From: Candidatus Enterococcus moelleringii
GTDB lineage: Bacteria; Bacillota; Bacilli; Lactobacillales; Enterococcaceae
Direction of reading: 5' to 3'
Assembly (NCBI RefSeq): GCF_017377575.1
Contig: NZ_JAFREM010000010.1
Location: forward strand, 1-64,000
Length of the DNA: 64,000 bases
Below, piece after piece: positions 1-8,580 of the stretch. The translations under genes and the position numbers were made by a program. Each line of letters begins with the position of its first letter. Positions within the stretch are counted from its first letter, which is position 1. The notes under the pieces are model-generated. The model made no database searches. It was not told the origin of the DNA and worked only from the letters and a program-made list of their open reading frames with translations.

Positions 1-42
1 GAATTATGATTATTTATGTAATTACATAAAGGAGGAGAAAGA

Positions 43-744
43 ATGACAACTTACACGATTGACCAACTTGCGCAAATGATTGACCACACCAACCTGAAGC
101 CTTATGCCGCCCCCGAGGATATGAAGCAGCTTTGTGACGAAGCGAAGGCTTACCACTTTAAAATGGTAGCGATTAACCAGGTGCAGTCTAAGCGGTGTCA
201 GGAGTATTTAGCAGGCAGCCATATCGAAATTGGGGCGGCCATCAGCTTTCCGTTAGGCCAAACAACCATAGATGCGAAGGTTTTTGAAACGAAAAATGCG
301 ATTGAATGCGGGGCAACTGAGATTGATTACGTCATTAACATAACCGAAGTTAAAGGGAAAAATTGGGCGTATCTAAAAGAAGAGATGCAGCAAATTGTTG
401 CAGTCTGTCGGGAAAAAGGCGTGGTTTCCAAAGTGATTTTTGAAAATGCCTACTTAGAAGATGAAGAAAAAATCGAATTGTGTAGAATTGCGAAAGAAGT
501 CGAGCCGGATTTCATCAAGACTTCCACCGGCTTTGCGCCAAGCGGAGCCACCTTTGACGATGTGAAACTAATGAAGGAACATGTGGGCGATAAAGTGAAG
601 GTGAAAGCCGCTGGCGGGATTCGTGATGCGGAAACCTTCAAGAAAATGATCGCCTGCGGGGCAGAACGAATCGGCTCCAGTTCAGGCATGACCATCATCG
701 ACGCGTTAAAAGCAGAAGCGGTGGATGGAGAAATTACGATATAA
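43..744 (+). CDS. deoC: Deoxyribose-phosphate aldolase DeoC
   Basis: Cytosolic class I aldolase that cleaves 2-deoxyribose 5-phosphate into glyceraldehyde 3-phosphate and acetaldehyde during deoxynucleoside breakdown. The 233 residues match the usual family size of about 220-250. The Schiff-base lysine is visible in FIKTSTGF and the second catalytic lysine in [19 protein letters not shown] is the usual strand before the active site. The ATG follows AAAGGAGGAG. A hairpin terminator follows the stop, so this is the end of a transcript whose upstream genes lie outside the window. Family assignment is firm; the surrounding deoxynucleoside operon cannot be seen. Confidence 0.96.
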   Translation: MTTYTIDQLAQMIDHTNLKPYAAPEDMKQLCDEAKAYHFKMVAINQVQSKRCQEYLAGSHIEIGAAISFPLGQTTIDAKVFETKNAIECGATEIDYVINITEVKGKNWAYLKEEMQQIVAVCREKGVVSKVIFENAYLEDEEKIELCRIAKEVEPDFIKTSTGFAPSGATFDDVKLMKEHVGDKVKVKAAGGIRDAETFKKMIACGAERIGSSSGMTIIDALKAEAVDGEITI

Positions 745-752
745 GTTTGACC

Positions 753-785
753 CAGCATGTCTGCAATTCGGCATGCTGTTTTTTT
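753..785 (+). terminator. Rho-independent terminator after deoC
   Basis: CAGCATG at 753-759 pairs with CATGCTG at 772-778 and is followed by seven T residues. It ends the deoC transcript. Confidence 0.85.
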
Positions 786-913
786 AGTTCTCACTCAACT
801 TAATTCCAGGCTTCAAGAATATGTTGACACGATTCCTTAAGAAACGTATGCTTTCATTAGCTAAATACCGCTTGTTACTATGACCTAGCGGATGGAAAAT
901 GGGAGGAACTATC

Positions 914-1939
914 ATGTTATCATTTGAAAACGATTATTCAGAGGGCGCTCACGAGAAGGTGCTGCAGCTTTTAATGGAAACAAATATGGTGCAGGAATCA
1001 GGCTATGGCTCGGATTCATACACTCAGCAAGCGATTGAAAAAATTAAGGAGCGGCTGGACTGCCCGGAAGCTGAGATTAAATTTTTAGTTGGCGGTACGC
1101 AAACCAACCAGATCGTCATCACAACTTTGTTGAAGAATTACGAAGGTGTTCTGGCAGCTGATACTGGTCACGTCAGCACCCACGAAGCTGGGGCCATCGA
1201 AGCTGGCGGCCACAAAGTCTTGACCTTGCCTCACACTTTAGGCAAAATCGACGCAAGCCAAGTAAAGGATTACTTGGAAACCTACTATGCTGATCCGGTT
1301 TACCAGCATATGGTAGCACCGGGAATGGTCTATATTTCTCAACCAACCGAATACGGCACGTTGTATTCTTTAGAAGAACTGACCGCCCTTTCGGCTGTTT
1401 GTCGTGAATACGAAATTCCATTATATATGGATGGTGCACGTTTAGGCTACGGTTTGATGAGTAAAGAAAATGATGTGGCGCTGGTAGATATCGCGCAGTT
1501 GTGTGATGTATTCTACATTGGAGCGACTAAAATTGGGGCCTTGTGTGGAGAAGCTTTGGTTTTCACGAAAAAGAATATGCCGAAGCATTTTCTTTCTTCA
1601 ATTAAACAGCATGGTGGATTGTTGGCAAAGGGCCGCTTGCTAGGCGTGCAGTTTTTAGCTTTGTTCAGCGACAATTTGTATTTTGATATTAGCCAAAATG
1701 CCATCGACATGGCGGAGTTGTTGAAGACAGGCTTTAAGGAAAAAGGTTATAAAACTTTGATTGACTCACCAACTAACCAGCAGTTTTTCATTATCGATAA
1801 TGCTAAGCTGGAGGAACTGTCAGAAAAAGTCAAATTCTCTTTCTGGGAAAAATATGATGATCAGCATTCCGTAGTGCGTTTTGCGACTTCTTGGGCAACG
1901 ACTGAAGAAGCCGTAGCGGAGTTGTTGGAGATGATTTAA
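914..1939 (+). CDS. Threonine aldolase-like / beta-eliminating PLP lyase
   Basis: Fold-type I PLP enzyme of the Beta_elim_lyase family, related to low-specificity L-threonine aldolase (threonine or allo-threonine to glycine and acetaldehyde). YMDGARLGYGL carries the PLP-contacting Asp and the following Arg; the PLP lysine is in GATKIGALCGEAL. Another ATG at 899 is in frame, but GGGAGG at 901-906 would lie inside that version and sits correctly for the ATG at 914, giving 341 residues. It stands alone between two terminators. The exact substrate is uncertain, because the GATKIGAL type of active site is a subfamily whose members are annotated only generally. Acetaldehyde is a possible common product with the DeoC upstream; that link is inference. 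Confidence 0.85.
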   Translation: MLSFENDYSEGAHEKVLQLLMETNMVQESGYGSDSYTQQAIEKIKERLDCPEAEIKFLVGGTQTNQIVITTLLKNYEGVLAADTGHVSTHEAGAIEAGGHKVLTLPHTLGKIDASQVKDYLETYYADPVYQHMVAPGMVYISQPTEYGTLYSLEELTALSAVCREYEIPLYMDGARLGYGLMSKENDVALVDIAQLCDVFYIGATKIGALCGEALVFTKKNMPKHFLSSIKQHGGLLAKGRLLGVQFLALFSDNLYFDISQNAIDMAELLKTGFKEKGYKTLIDSPTNQQFFIIDNAKLEELSEKVKFSFWEKYDDQHSVVRFATSWATTEEAVAELLEMI

Positions 1940-1943
1940 AAAA

Positions 1944-1980
1944 GATACCCAAGACAGGAAAAATTTCTTATCTTGGGTAT
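1944..1980. terminator. Bidirectional terminator
   Basis: GATACCCAAGA at 1944-1954 pairs with TCTTGGGTAT ending at 1980. A-rich and T-rich flanks allow it to end both the plus-strand aldolase-like gene and the minus-strand mtl operon. Confidence 0.8.
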
Positions 1981-1990
1981 TTGTATTGAC

Positions 1991-3409
1991 TTATTTCTTA
2001 CTCGCCACGACATCCTCAACCAGCTGATCAATCACTGGATCTTGCAGATAATTTTTTAATGTGACTACCTGCATATTCGGGTGAGACTTGCGGGTTCGTT
2101 CTTCCAAATCTTGATGGACGACTACGATATCGCTATCGGTCGGCACATCCTCAATCCGATAATTCTTCACTTCCACATCTTCCACACCAGCCTTTTTCAG
2201 CTTGTTTTTGAAGGTAGTGGCTCCCATTGCGCTGCTGCCCATACCAGCATCACAAGCGAAAGAAATTTTAGCAAAGCTAGTTGCAGCTTGTGGATTCAAT
2301 AGACTTTTGCCTTCTGATTTCATCGATTTTGATTTTTCCGCAGCTTCCGCAAAAGCATCTTCTTCATCTGAAGTTTTGTCCGCTTTCAAAATGACCGAAG
2401 TAACTAAGAAGGAAACCAGTGTCGCAGTTGCTACCCCAGCAATCACGCCAACAAAATTTCCGCGAGGGGTTAAGGCCAGGTAAGAGAAAATCGAACCCGG
2501 ACTAGGTCCAGCTACCAAACCAGCACCGAACAATTGGAAAGTGATCGTTCCGGTCATTCCCCCGGCAATCATTGCAAGAATCGTAATCGGTTTCATCAGT
2601 ACATAAGGGAAATACAATTCGTGAATCCCGCCAAAGAAGTGGATAATAATCGCGCCTGGAGCTGTCTTTTTGGCTGCTTTTTTGCCAAAGAAAGAGTAGG
2701 CCAATAACAATCCTAAACCAGGTCCAGGGTTTGAAGCTACCATGAAGTAAATGGATTTGCCGGCTTCAAGGGTTTGCTGCATCCCTAATGGATAGTAGAC
2801 ACCTTGGTCGATCACGTTATTCAGGAACAAGACTTTTGCTGGTTCATTGATCAGTGACAATAATGGCAAGAATCCAGTTGAAACTAAGGCTTCAATCGCA
2901 TTGGTGACAAATTGATTGGCCCCTTGAATCGTTGGTCCAATTAATAAGTAAGACAAGATCATTAACAAGAAGCCGATAATTCCGATGGAGAAATTGTTAA
3001 CCACCATTTCAAAGCCGGCGGGAATTTTACCGTCTAAGAATTTGTCGGTTTTCTTCATAATCCAGCCGCCTAAAGGTCCTACAATCATCGCACCCATGAA
3101 CATCGGGATGTCTGCACCAATGATTAGACCCATTGTTCCTAATGCCCCAAGAACCGCTCCCCGCTGACCGCCGATCATCCGTCCGCCGGTGTAAGCTAAT
3201 AATAATGGCAATAAGTAACTAACTGTCGGCCCGACAAGTTCATTTAAGGACTCATTGGGGAACCAGCCACTTGGAATAAATAGCGCTGTCGCAATCCCCC
3301 ATGCAATGAAGGCGCCAATATTTGGCAAAACCATATTGGTCAAAAAGCCACCAAAAGCTTGAACCCGTGCTCTGGTCGACACTTGCTTCTTTTCATTCGA
3401 AATTTCCAT
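1991..3409 (-). CDS. mtlA: PTS mannitol-type transporter EIICB (MtlA)
   Basis: Membrane permease and phosphotransfer subunit that imports a hexitol, normally mannitol, as its phosphate. Residues about 15-345 form the hydrophobic IIC domain (start ...FGGFLTNMVLPNIGAF). After a Lys/Glu-rich linker the IIB domain begins near residue 380, with the phosphorylated cysteine in FACDAGMGSSAMGA. At 472 residues it is the IICB form; IIA is separate (mtlF) just upstream. It is the last gene of an operon running epimerase, SIS isomerase, mtlD, mtlF, mtlA, ending at the shared terminator near 1960. AGGAGG precedes the ATG. Mannitol is the default substrate, but the two extra sugar-phosphate enzymes in the operon leave room for another hexitol. 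Confidence 0.93.
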   Translation of the reverse strand: MEISNEKKQVSTRARVQAFGGFLTNMVLPNIGAFIAWGIATALFIPSGWFPNESLNELVGPTVSYLLPLLLAYTGGRMIGGQRGAVLGALGTMGLIIGADIPMFMGAMIVGPLGGWIMKKTDKFLDGKIPAGFEMVVNNFSIGIIGFLLMILSYLLIGPTIQGANQFVTNAIEALVSTGFLPLLSLINEPAKVLFLNNVIDQGVYYPLGMQQTLEAGKSIYFMVASNPGPGLGLLLAYSFFGKKAAKKTAPGAIIIHFFGGIHELYFPYVLMKPITILAMIAGGMTGTITFQLFGAGLVAGPSPGSIFSYLALTPRGNFVGVIAGVATATLVSFLVTSVILKADKTSDEEDAFAEAAEKSKSMKSEGKSLLNPQAATSFAKISFACDAGMGSSAMGATTFKNKLKKAGVEDVEVKNYRIEDVPTDSDIVVVHQDLEERTRKSHPNMQVVTLKNYLQDPVIDQLVEDVVASKK

Positions 3410-3445
3410 CTTTTTTCCTCCTGATTCGTTTCAGTCGTTCGTTCT

Positions 3446-3877
3446 CTACCCGTTTAATAAAGCCAACAACTCTTCTTCTGTTTGTACTTGCAATAAATCT
3501 TCATACAATTCTACGTCGCTTAAAATTTCCGCCAATTCCGCCATTAATTCTAAATGGCCATCTGGTGTATTAGAGGCCAAGACGAAAAACAGCTCCACAG
3601 GCTCCTCTTTGGGAAAAAGCACTGGTTCCTGCAGCCGCAGAAAACTCATACCCACTCCTTGACTGCCGAATTCTGGTCGTGCGTGGGGCATCGCCACTTT
3701 CGGTAGAATAATAATGTAATTCCCGTTGTCCAGTACATTTTGAATCATCGCTTCGATATATTCTTCAGTAATTGTTCCTTTTTCTAATAAGGGCTGAGCT
3801 GCAAGTTTTGTCGCAGCCTGCCAGTTGGATACTTTTTGTTGGAAATGACTGTTGCCTTCAAGGTAATCTTTAAGCAT
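3446..3877 (-). CDS. mtlF: PTS mannitol-type EIIA (MtlF)
   Basis: Soluble EIIA of the mannitol/fructose family, about 143 residues. It passes phosphate from HPr to the MtlA IIB domain. The phospho-histidine is in KVAMPHARPEF. An in-frame TTG at 3892 gives a longer version, but GAAGGTGAAGAGC is placed for the ATG at 3877, so that start was chosen. The gene overlaps the 3' end of mtlD by 8 bases, which suggests translational coupling, and mtlA follows after a short gap. Confidence 0.93.
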   Translation of the reverse strand: MLKDYLEGNSHFQQKVSNWQAATKLAAQPLLEKGTITEEYIEAMIQNVLDNGNYIIILPKVAMPHARPEFGSQGVGMSFLRLQEPVLFPKEEPVELFFVLASNTPDGHLELMAELAEILSDVELYEDLLQVQTEEELLALLNG

Positions 3878-5051
3878 GCTCTTCACCTTCAATCAAATAG
3901 TGTTTGTCTTCTTTTACTTTATTATAAAGCGGGTTCAACTTGACTGCCAACTCTCCTTCAATCTCCGAAATTTGAGAAAATGCAGCTAGTGGCCCTTTTT
4001 CTTCTATTAATTGTTGCAATTCTAGTGCTTCCTCGTCGTCTGCATTTTTATAAAGATAGGCGGCCACGATGACCTTCAAGCCATTTTGATAAGGCAAATT
4101 CATTTCTGCTAATGCCTTAACTGGTGCTACTAATCGATCTTGGCTGTTCAATTTCCGGATTGGTGAGCGGCCAACTCGGTGGACACTATCTGCCAGCATT
4201 GGATTACCGTGCCGTTTCAATGTTTTCGCGATAAAGGTATCCAATTCAGCTTCGCTGCTTTGGTACTTTTGCTGGAAATAGGCTTTGTTTTCCGTTAAAA
4301 ATCCGTGGACAATTTTGACTAGCGTCAAATCTTGCATCGCTTCCTGCACGGTTTCGTAGTCGAACAGAGACCCTAAATAGGCAAACGCCGCATGAGCCGC
4401 ATTGACAATGTACAGCTTTCGCTCGATAAACGGCTGCATATCCTCAACAAACGTCACTCCTTGCAGGTTTACGCCGGTTTCCGGATTCCACTGACTTTGA
4501 CTGATCACCCACTCATAATAAGGTTCTACCACGGCCACACTTTTGCCAGCTATTTCTTTGGCTAACGCCTGCCGGTCGATTGCCGTATCCACAAATGAGG
4601 CATATTGGTCAAACAGCTGCCGCTGGGATTCAGTTAATTCCTGATAAACATGTTCCTTCAGCAGTGAACTGGCATTGATGATATTTTCGTTCGCCAAAAT
4701 ATTGATGGGTGCCTGTTTTTCAGTAAAACGAGTGGTTAACGCTTTGGCAATCGTTGGTGCGATTCGTACTAAGTTGTTTGCGCCCACTGAAGTTGTCAGT
4801 AAATCCGCCGTTTGAATTTCCGGCAGCACTTGATCCGTCTGATTCAACGAATGGAGTGCCCGAACGTGGTCAATAAATACGGTAGATTGCTGCTCCTCTA
4901 AAAACTCAATCGGATAGCCGTGATCCTGATTCAGCTGGTCAATCACCGGCTGGGCTGTGTCCACATAACAAAGTTCGAAGCCATTGTTATGCAGCACCTG
5001 CCCGATAAAGCCGCGGCCGATATTCCCGGCACCAAAATGTACTGCTTTCAT
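3870..5051 (-). CDS. mtlD: Mannitol-1-phosphate 5-dehydrogenase family (MtlD)
   Basis: NAD-dependent polyol-phosphate dehydrogenase that oxidises mannitol 1-phosphate to fructose 6-phosphate in the cytosol. The Rossmann glycine motif is at the N terminus (HFGAGNIGRGFIG); LNAEN-type and NAAHA segments (KLYIVNAAHAAFAYLG) are typical of the family. The ATG at 5051 has AGGTGA upstream and gives about 393 residues; the frame extends 36 bases further without a better ribosome site. It sits between the SIS isomerase gene and mtlF. Related dehydrogenases act on arabitol or other hexitol phosphates, so the substrate follows from the operon, not from residues visible here. Confidence 0.9.
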   Translation of the reverse strand: MKAVHFGAGNIGRGFIGQVLHNNGFELCYVDTAQPVIDQLNQDHGYPIEFLEEQQSTVFIDHVRALHSLNQTDQVLPEIQTADLLTTSVGANNLVRIAPTIAKALTTRFTEKQAPINILANENIINASSLLKEHVYQELTESQRQLFDQYASFVDTAIDRQALAKEIAGKSVAVVEPYYEWVISQSQWNPETGVNLQGVTFVEDMQPFIERKLYIVNAAHAAFAYLGSLFDYETVQEAMQDLTLVKIVHGFLTENKAYFQQKYQSSEAELDTFIAKTLKRHGNPMLADSVHRVGRSPIRKLNSQDRLVAPVKALAEMNLPYQNGLKVIVAAYLYKNADDEEALELQQLIEEKGPLAAFSQISEIEGELAVKLNPLYNKVKEDKHYLIEGEEHA

Positions 5052-5059
5052 CTGATCAC

Positions 5060-5617
5060 CTACTCCAAATTGGCATGATAGCGCCACAAGCCATGCATGT
5101 CGATATTTTTTTCTTCTATTAAGGTTAAGGCAATTGCATCCCCTAAGAGTAATAAGCTTTGTTCAAATAAACTGGTCATTGGTTGAACCGATGGGATTTC
5201 GCCGTCTAGATTCAATTTTGTTTGGACCGGAATTCTAACGAAAATATCGGCATACTCCTTCATGGAGCTGTTAGGATTTGAGCCAATATGGGCAACTTTT
5301 GCATCAAAAGTTTTAGCTTTTCTAGCAATTGCCAAAGGAAAGGCACTTTCGCCGCTGCCAGATCCGACAATCAGTAAATCTTTGTCAGTGATGGCGGGTT
5401 CCGTGATCTGGCCTACAACCACCGTTTGAATGCCGATGTGAGCTAGACGTTTGGCGATGGCTTCTAATGAAAGCAGCACCCGACCGACGCCGACGAAAAA
5501 GACTTTTTCGGCCTGTTGAATTGCGGCGATCAGTTGATCGACTTGCGCCTCATCAATGCCAGCTAAAGTGGATTCAATTTCTTTGACCATTTTTTGTTCC
5601 GATGTTCTAAAGGACAT
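5060..5617 (-). CDS. SIS-domain 6-phospho-3-hexuloisomerase-like protein (HxlB family)
   Basis: Single SIS sugar-phosphate isomerase domain of about 185 residues, the size of 6-phospho-3-hexuloisomerase, which interconverts a 3-hexulose 6-phosphate and fructose 6-phosphate. VFFVGVGRVLLSLEAIAKRL and LLIVGSGSGES are the phosphosugar-binding loops, and the C terminus RYHANLE resembles HxlB ends. No 3-hexulose-6-phosphate synthase is present, so this is not a formaldehyde-fixing pair. The ATG at 5617 is favoured because GAGGTGA is correctly spaced; it overlaps the epimerase gene by 11 bases. Its partnership with an epimerase and polyol genes suggests a route for an unusual hexitol or ketohexose phosphate. 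Activity is inferred. Confidence 0.75.
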   Translation of the reverse strand: MSFRTSEQKMVKEIESTLAGIDEAQVDQLIAAIQQAEKVFFVGVGRVLLSLEAIAKRLAHIGIQTVVVGQITEPAITDKDLLIVGSGSGESAFPLAIARKAKTFDAKVAHIGSNPNSSMKEYADIFVRIPVQTKLNLDGEIPSVQPMTSLFEQSLLLLGDAIALTLIEEKNIDMHGLWRYHANLE

Positions 5618-6317
5618 GTGCATTCACCTCACCCAATCCTTGCCGGACTGCTTCTTCTACTTTTTGCTTGTTTTCTGTTAAGGTATTGCCTTTAATGAAC
5701 AAACTGGTACTGCCTAAAACTAAATTATTGGCGCCGGCTTCCACTAATTGCGGAATACTGTCTAATGACACCCGACCGTCTACCTGCAGCTGAACTGCTG
5801 GGTTCACTTCGGCAATTTTTGCCTGTAAATCGCGAATTTTCTTCGTCGCATACGGCACTTGTTTTTCATTTTTATTAGTAGCAAAGCCTGGATTAATCAG
5901 CATCAGGCAAACCAAATCAATTTCCGGCAGCACATAATCCAATACGGTTAATGAAGTCGATGGGTTCAAAGCCACACCGACTTTAGTGCCAGCTTGTTTG
6001 ATTAATTGAATGTAACGATCCACATGCAAGCTGGTTTCGTGATGGAAGGTAATGCTTTCCACGCCGATTTTCAGCATTTCTTGGATAAAAAACTCGTTGT
6101 CATTGGCCATAATGTGAATATCAAAATTCATGCTGGTCACTTCCCGCATCCGTTTGATGGTTTCCAAGCCTAAAGGCATGCTGGGACTAAAGGTACCATC
6201 GATGACATCAATGTGCAGCGTGTCTAAGCCTAATTCCTCCAGCTCCTTCATGCCATTTTCCAAATTGACTAAATCGGCGCACATGATCGAAGGGGACAAT
6301 TTCACTTGCTTTTCCAT
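5607..6317 (-). CDS. Ribulose-phosphate 3-epimerase family protein (possibly hexulose-6-phosphate epimerase)
   Basis: TIM-barrel epimerase, 236 residues. The four metal ligands of the family are visible: His and Asp in LHIDVIDGTF, His in FDIHIMA, Asp in LQVDGRVS. The region after the first Asp (SPSMPLGLETIKR) differs from housekeeping Rpe, and the protein could be of the AlsE kind that converts allulose 6-phosphate to fructose 6-phosphate. It is the first gene of the mtl operon, with AGGAGT before the ATG and a strong promoter about 100 bases upstream. Which sugar phosphate it takes cannot be decided from sequence alone. Confidence 0.75.
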   Translation of the reverse strand: MEKQVKLSPSIMCADLVNLENGMKELEELGLDTLHIDVIDGTFSPSMPLGLETIKRMREVTSMNFDIHIMANDNEFFIQEMLKIGVESITFHHETSLHVDRYIQLIKQAGTKVGVALNPSTSLTVLDYVLPEIDLVCLMLINPGFATNKNEKQVPYATKKIRDLQAKIAEVNPAVQLQVDGRVSLDSIPQLVEAGANNLVLGSTSLFIKGNTLTENKQKVEEAVRQGLGEVNAHVL

Positions 6318-6412
6318 AATTGCAACTCCTAACTTCTTGTCGTAAAGTTTTTAATCAGAAATGCTCCGCCCGCGCGTTGGTTAACAGCGATGCCTCCCTT
6401 GATTACACCCTC

Positions 6413-6441
6413 ATTGTAAACGCTCTTAAGGCATAAGTCAA
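6413..6441 (-). promoter_or_regulatory. Promoter of the epimerase-mtl operon
   Basis: On the minus strand, TTGACT (6441-6436) is followed after 17 bases by TACAAT (6418-6413), close to a consensus vegetative promoter and well placed for the gene starting at 6317. Confidence 0.75.
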
Positions 6442-6450
6442 CACAAACAT

Positions 6451-6462
6451 GCAAATATTTGC
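6451..6462. promoter_or_regulatory. Palindrome GCAAATATTTGC, possible operator
   Basis: Perfect 12-base palindrome directly upstream of the -35 of the minus-strand operon and about 40 bases from the divergent promoter. A site for the divergent DeoR-family regulator is the simplest reading. A weak cre-like stretch (TGAAACGCGC on the minus strand) overlaps its edge. Confidence 0.45.
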
Positions 6463-6501
6463 GCGTTTCATGCCTGTTTATGCCGCAAAGATAAAAACAA
6501 A

Positions 6502-6530
6502 TTGACACAAAACCGCATACATGGGAAAAT
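6502..6530 (+). promoter_or_regulatory. Probable promoter of the DeoR-family gene
   Basis: TTGACA at 6502-6507 with a 17-base spacer to GAAAAT, a weak -10. It lies about 30 bases before the chosen start of the regulator. Confidence 0.45.
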
Positions 6531-6559
6531 TAAAGCAAAGAAAAACAAAGGAGCAGCGT

Positions 6560-7309
6560 ATGTTAAAAGAGGAACGGCAACAGAAAATCATCGACATTTT
6601 AAATATTGAACAAAAAGTCATTGCCAGCGATTTAAGCCACCGGTTTCAAGTTTCGGAAGACACGATTCGTCGCGATTTAAAGGAATTGGACAGTCAAGGA
6701 TTGCTGAAGCGGGTCCACAGCGGCGCCTTGCGGGTAGGACCACCAGTCACTGATTTTACTTATCGCGAGACTGTCGACAGCGAAAGAAAAAAGGCACTTG
6801 CCCATAAGGCACTGCCTTTTTTAAAAGAAGATTCCGTGATTATTATTGATGGCAGCACCACTAATTTGGCTTTAGTGAAGGAAATTCCCAACGATTTTCG
6901 GGCAACTATCATTACTAACAGTCCGCCGATTGCCGTTGAGTTGGCCCAGCACGCCAACATTGAAGTGATCAACATTGGTGGTATTTTCTACAAACAGTCT
7001 ATGATTAACTTAGGTGTAGAAACCTACAAAAGCCTGCAAAAAGTTCGTGCCGATTTGTACGTGATGGGCATCTACAATGTCGACATTGATGCCGGAACCA
7101 GCGTGCCAACCTTGCAGGAAGCCGAAATCAAGCAGCAAATGACCCGTGTTTCTACGGAAGTTCTGGGGATGATTACCAACGACAAATTCGGCACCGTCAG
7201 CAACGCCATCGTCGGTCCGGTGGATGAATTGAGTTTTCTGATTTCAGAGGATATTCCGGAGAAGGTGCGGAAGGAATACAATAAGCAGAAGCTGTTGTTA
7301 ATTGATTGA
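6560..7309 (+). CDS. DeoR-family transcriptional regulator
   Basis: Cytosolic repressor or regulator of sugar metabolism, 249 residues. The N-terminal helix-turn-helix is clear (SHRFQVSEDTIRRDLKELD), followed by the DeoR sensor domain with DGSTTNLALVKEI, the sugar-phosphate-binding region of the family. The frame opens at 6521, but AAAGGAG precedes the ATG at 6560, so that start was chosen. It is divergent from the epimerase-mtl operon, which it most likely controls in response to a phosphorylated sugar. No MtlR-type PRD activator is present for this operon. Confidence 0.88.
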   Translation: MLKEERQQKIIDILNIEQKVIASDLSHRFQVSEDTIRRDLKELDSQGLLKRVHSGALRVGPPVTDFTYRETVDSERKKALAHKALPFLKEDSVIIIDGSTTNLALVKEIPNDFRATIITNSPPIAVELAQHANIEVINIGGIFYKQSMINLGVETYKSLQKVRADLYVMGIYNVDIDAGTSVPTLQEAEIKQQMTRVSTEVLGMITNDKFGTVSNAIVGPVDELSFLISEDIPEKVRKEYNKQKLLLID

Positions 7310-7328
7310 TTGAAGTTGGATAAACATG

Positions 7329-7390
7329 AAAAATCCCTCTTTGAGCGAGACTTCCAAGTGGTTTGGGGGTCGCTGTGGAGAGGGATTTTT
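7329..7390. terminator. Bidirectional terminator
   Basis: AAAAATCCCTCT at 7329-7340 pairs with AGAGGGATTTTT at 7379-7390. A and T runs on both sides serve the DeoR-family gene and the convergent antitoxin gene. Confidence 0.85.
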
Positions 7391-7400
7391 TTATGTGCGG

Positions 7401-7640
7401 TTATTCTTTTTCAGGATCGATGTTCATTTTTTTCATGTATTCCTCAAATGGTATAGCCATTTCTGGATTCTTTCTATACTCTTCACTCCCCAACTCAGCA
7501 GCATGAAGATCATAGATATCCTCAAAAGATTCAAATAACTGATCTTTTAATAGATCACCCAAATCTTCACCTTTTATTTTAGCCACTTCCTCCAAGAAAG
7601 CTTTCTCTTCCTCGGTTACTTCAATTATTAATTTCGGCAT
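7401..7640 (-). CDS. Orphan RelB/DUF6290-like antitoxin
   Basis: Acidic 79-residue protein resembling the small ribbon-helix-helix antitoxins annotated as DUF6290 or RelB-like. It starts MPKLIIEVTEEEKAFLEEVA, then KGEDLGDLLKDQLFESFED, with a short C-terminal toxin-binding tail. AGGAGG lies before the ATG. No toxin gene adjoins it on either side, so it is either a solitary antitoxin or a remnant of a pair. The C-terminal remnant of a YafQ-type toxin is 35 kb away and unlikely to be its partner. Confidence 0.65.
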   Translation of the reverse strand: MPKLIIEVTEEEKAFLEEVAKIKGEDLGDLLKDQLFESFEDIYDLHAAELGSEEYRKNPEMAIPFEEYMKKMNIDPEKE

Positions 7641-7737
7641 ACGCTCGCCTCCTATTCAATCATATTTTAACGCATAGTAAGCTAGTGTCAAAGCCGATTT
7701 TAAGAAGATCACTGATAATTTATGACCAGAAAGATAT

Positions 7738-7780
7738 AAAAAACCTACCAAACGAAATCTCTCATCCCATTTGATAGGTT
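7738..7780 (-). terminator. Terminator of the HAD phosphatase gene
   Basis: In minus-strand RNA, AACCUAUCAAA pairs with UUUGGUAGGUU (one G-U wobble) and is followed by six T residues. It lies just past the stop of the gene ending at 7802. Confidence 0.75.
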
Positions 7781-7801
7781 ATCACTCATTCACTATTCAT
7801 A

Positions 7802-8512
7802 TTATTTAGCCGCTAACACGCTCACCGTCTTCAACAATTCTCTAGGACTTTCTACTACATAATCAGGAATCACCGTTTCATCAACCGCTTCATGTTCCCT
7901 GTAGTTTGCCCAAACGGTTTTCCAGCCAGCAGATTGAGCACCGATTATATCATTCAGAAAATTATCACCAATGTAGTAAATATTTTCTTTCGCGACAGGC
8001 AGTTTGTCTTCCAAAGCTTTAAAAATACTAATGTTCGGCTTGGAAATTCCTACTTCTTCTGAAACCAACATGTTTCCTGGAGAAATCCAGTGACTCAGCT
8101 CCAACTTTTGGATTTTATGCGTTTGTTTTTCTTTGGTGCCGTTGGTGATAATTCCCACAATTTTTTTTTGGCTGACGAGGTTATCGAAAAGTTGTTTCAC
8201 CTCTGGGAATAGTTGAATTTCTTTTTGGAATTTCTCGAAATCCAGCTGAAAATTTAAAGCTTGCTGGTCATCAATAACGATAGCATAATCCTGCAATGCC
8301 CGTCGGATCCGATGGATTTGCATGCTTCGCAATTTGCTTTGGTCAAAACCGTCACGGAAGGTTTCGTCGCCGTATTCTCTGGTAAGTTTATATAAATGGG
8401 AACAATCGACTGTGGCACTTTCGGGAATGCGCTGATTTTCAAAGGCTCGCTGAAAAGCCTGCTGCTGATCATAAATTGTGTCATCAATATCAAAAATGAA
8501 GGCTTTGTTCAT
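7802..8512 (-). CDS. HAD-superfamily sugar-phosphate phosphatase
   Basis: Cytosolic phosphatase of the HAD subfamily IA type (YjjG-like), 236 residues. Motif I is FIFDIDDTIYD with the nucleophile Asp; motif II is IITNGT; the lysine is in GISKPN; motif IV is YIGDNFLNDIIGA. It has its own terminator on each side, so it may be transcribed alone or by partial readthrough from the GatZ-like gene. It is a clear paralogue of the protein at 10039-10737, sharing the DDTxYDQ start and the IGDxxxNDIIGAxxAGWK end. Substrate unknown; a sugar or nucleotide monophosphate is likely. Confidence 0.85.
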   Translation of the reverse strand: MNKAFIFDIDDTIYDQQQAFQRAFENQRIPESATVDCSHLYKLTREYGDETFRDGFDQSKLRSMQIHRIRRALQDYAIVIDDQQALNFQLDFEKFQKEIQLFPEVKQLFDNLVSQKKIVGIITNGTKEKQTHKIQKLELSHWISPGNMLVSEEVGISKPNISIFKALEDKLPVAKENIYYIGDNFLNDIIGAQSAGWKTVWANYREHEAVDETVIPDYVVESPRELLKTVSVLAAK

Positions 8513-8538
8513 GATTTAGGTCCTTTCTAGATAAAAGA

Positions 8539-8575
8539 AAAAGTACTGCACCGGTTTGTCAGATGCAGTACTTTT
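8539..8575 (-). terminator. Terminator after the GatZ-like gene
   Basis: AAAAGTACTGCA at 8539-8550 pairs with TGCAGTACTTTT at 8564-8575. On the minus strand a T-rich tract follows. It separates the GatZ-like gene from the HAD gene. Confidence 0.8.
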
Positions 8576-8580
8576 ATAGG

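Noticed and set aside
5060-6317. Ribulose monophosphate formaldehyde-fixing pair
   Set aside because: The barrel protein has epimerase metal ligands (HID, DIH, VDG) and not the hexulose-phosphate synthase pattern, so only the isomerase half would be present.
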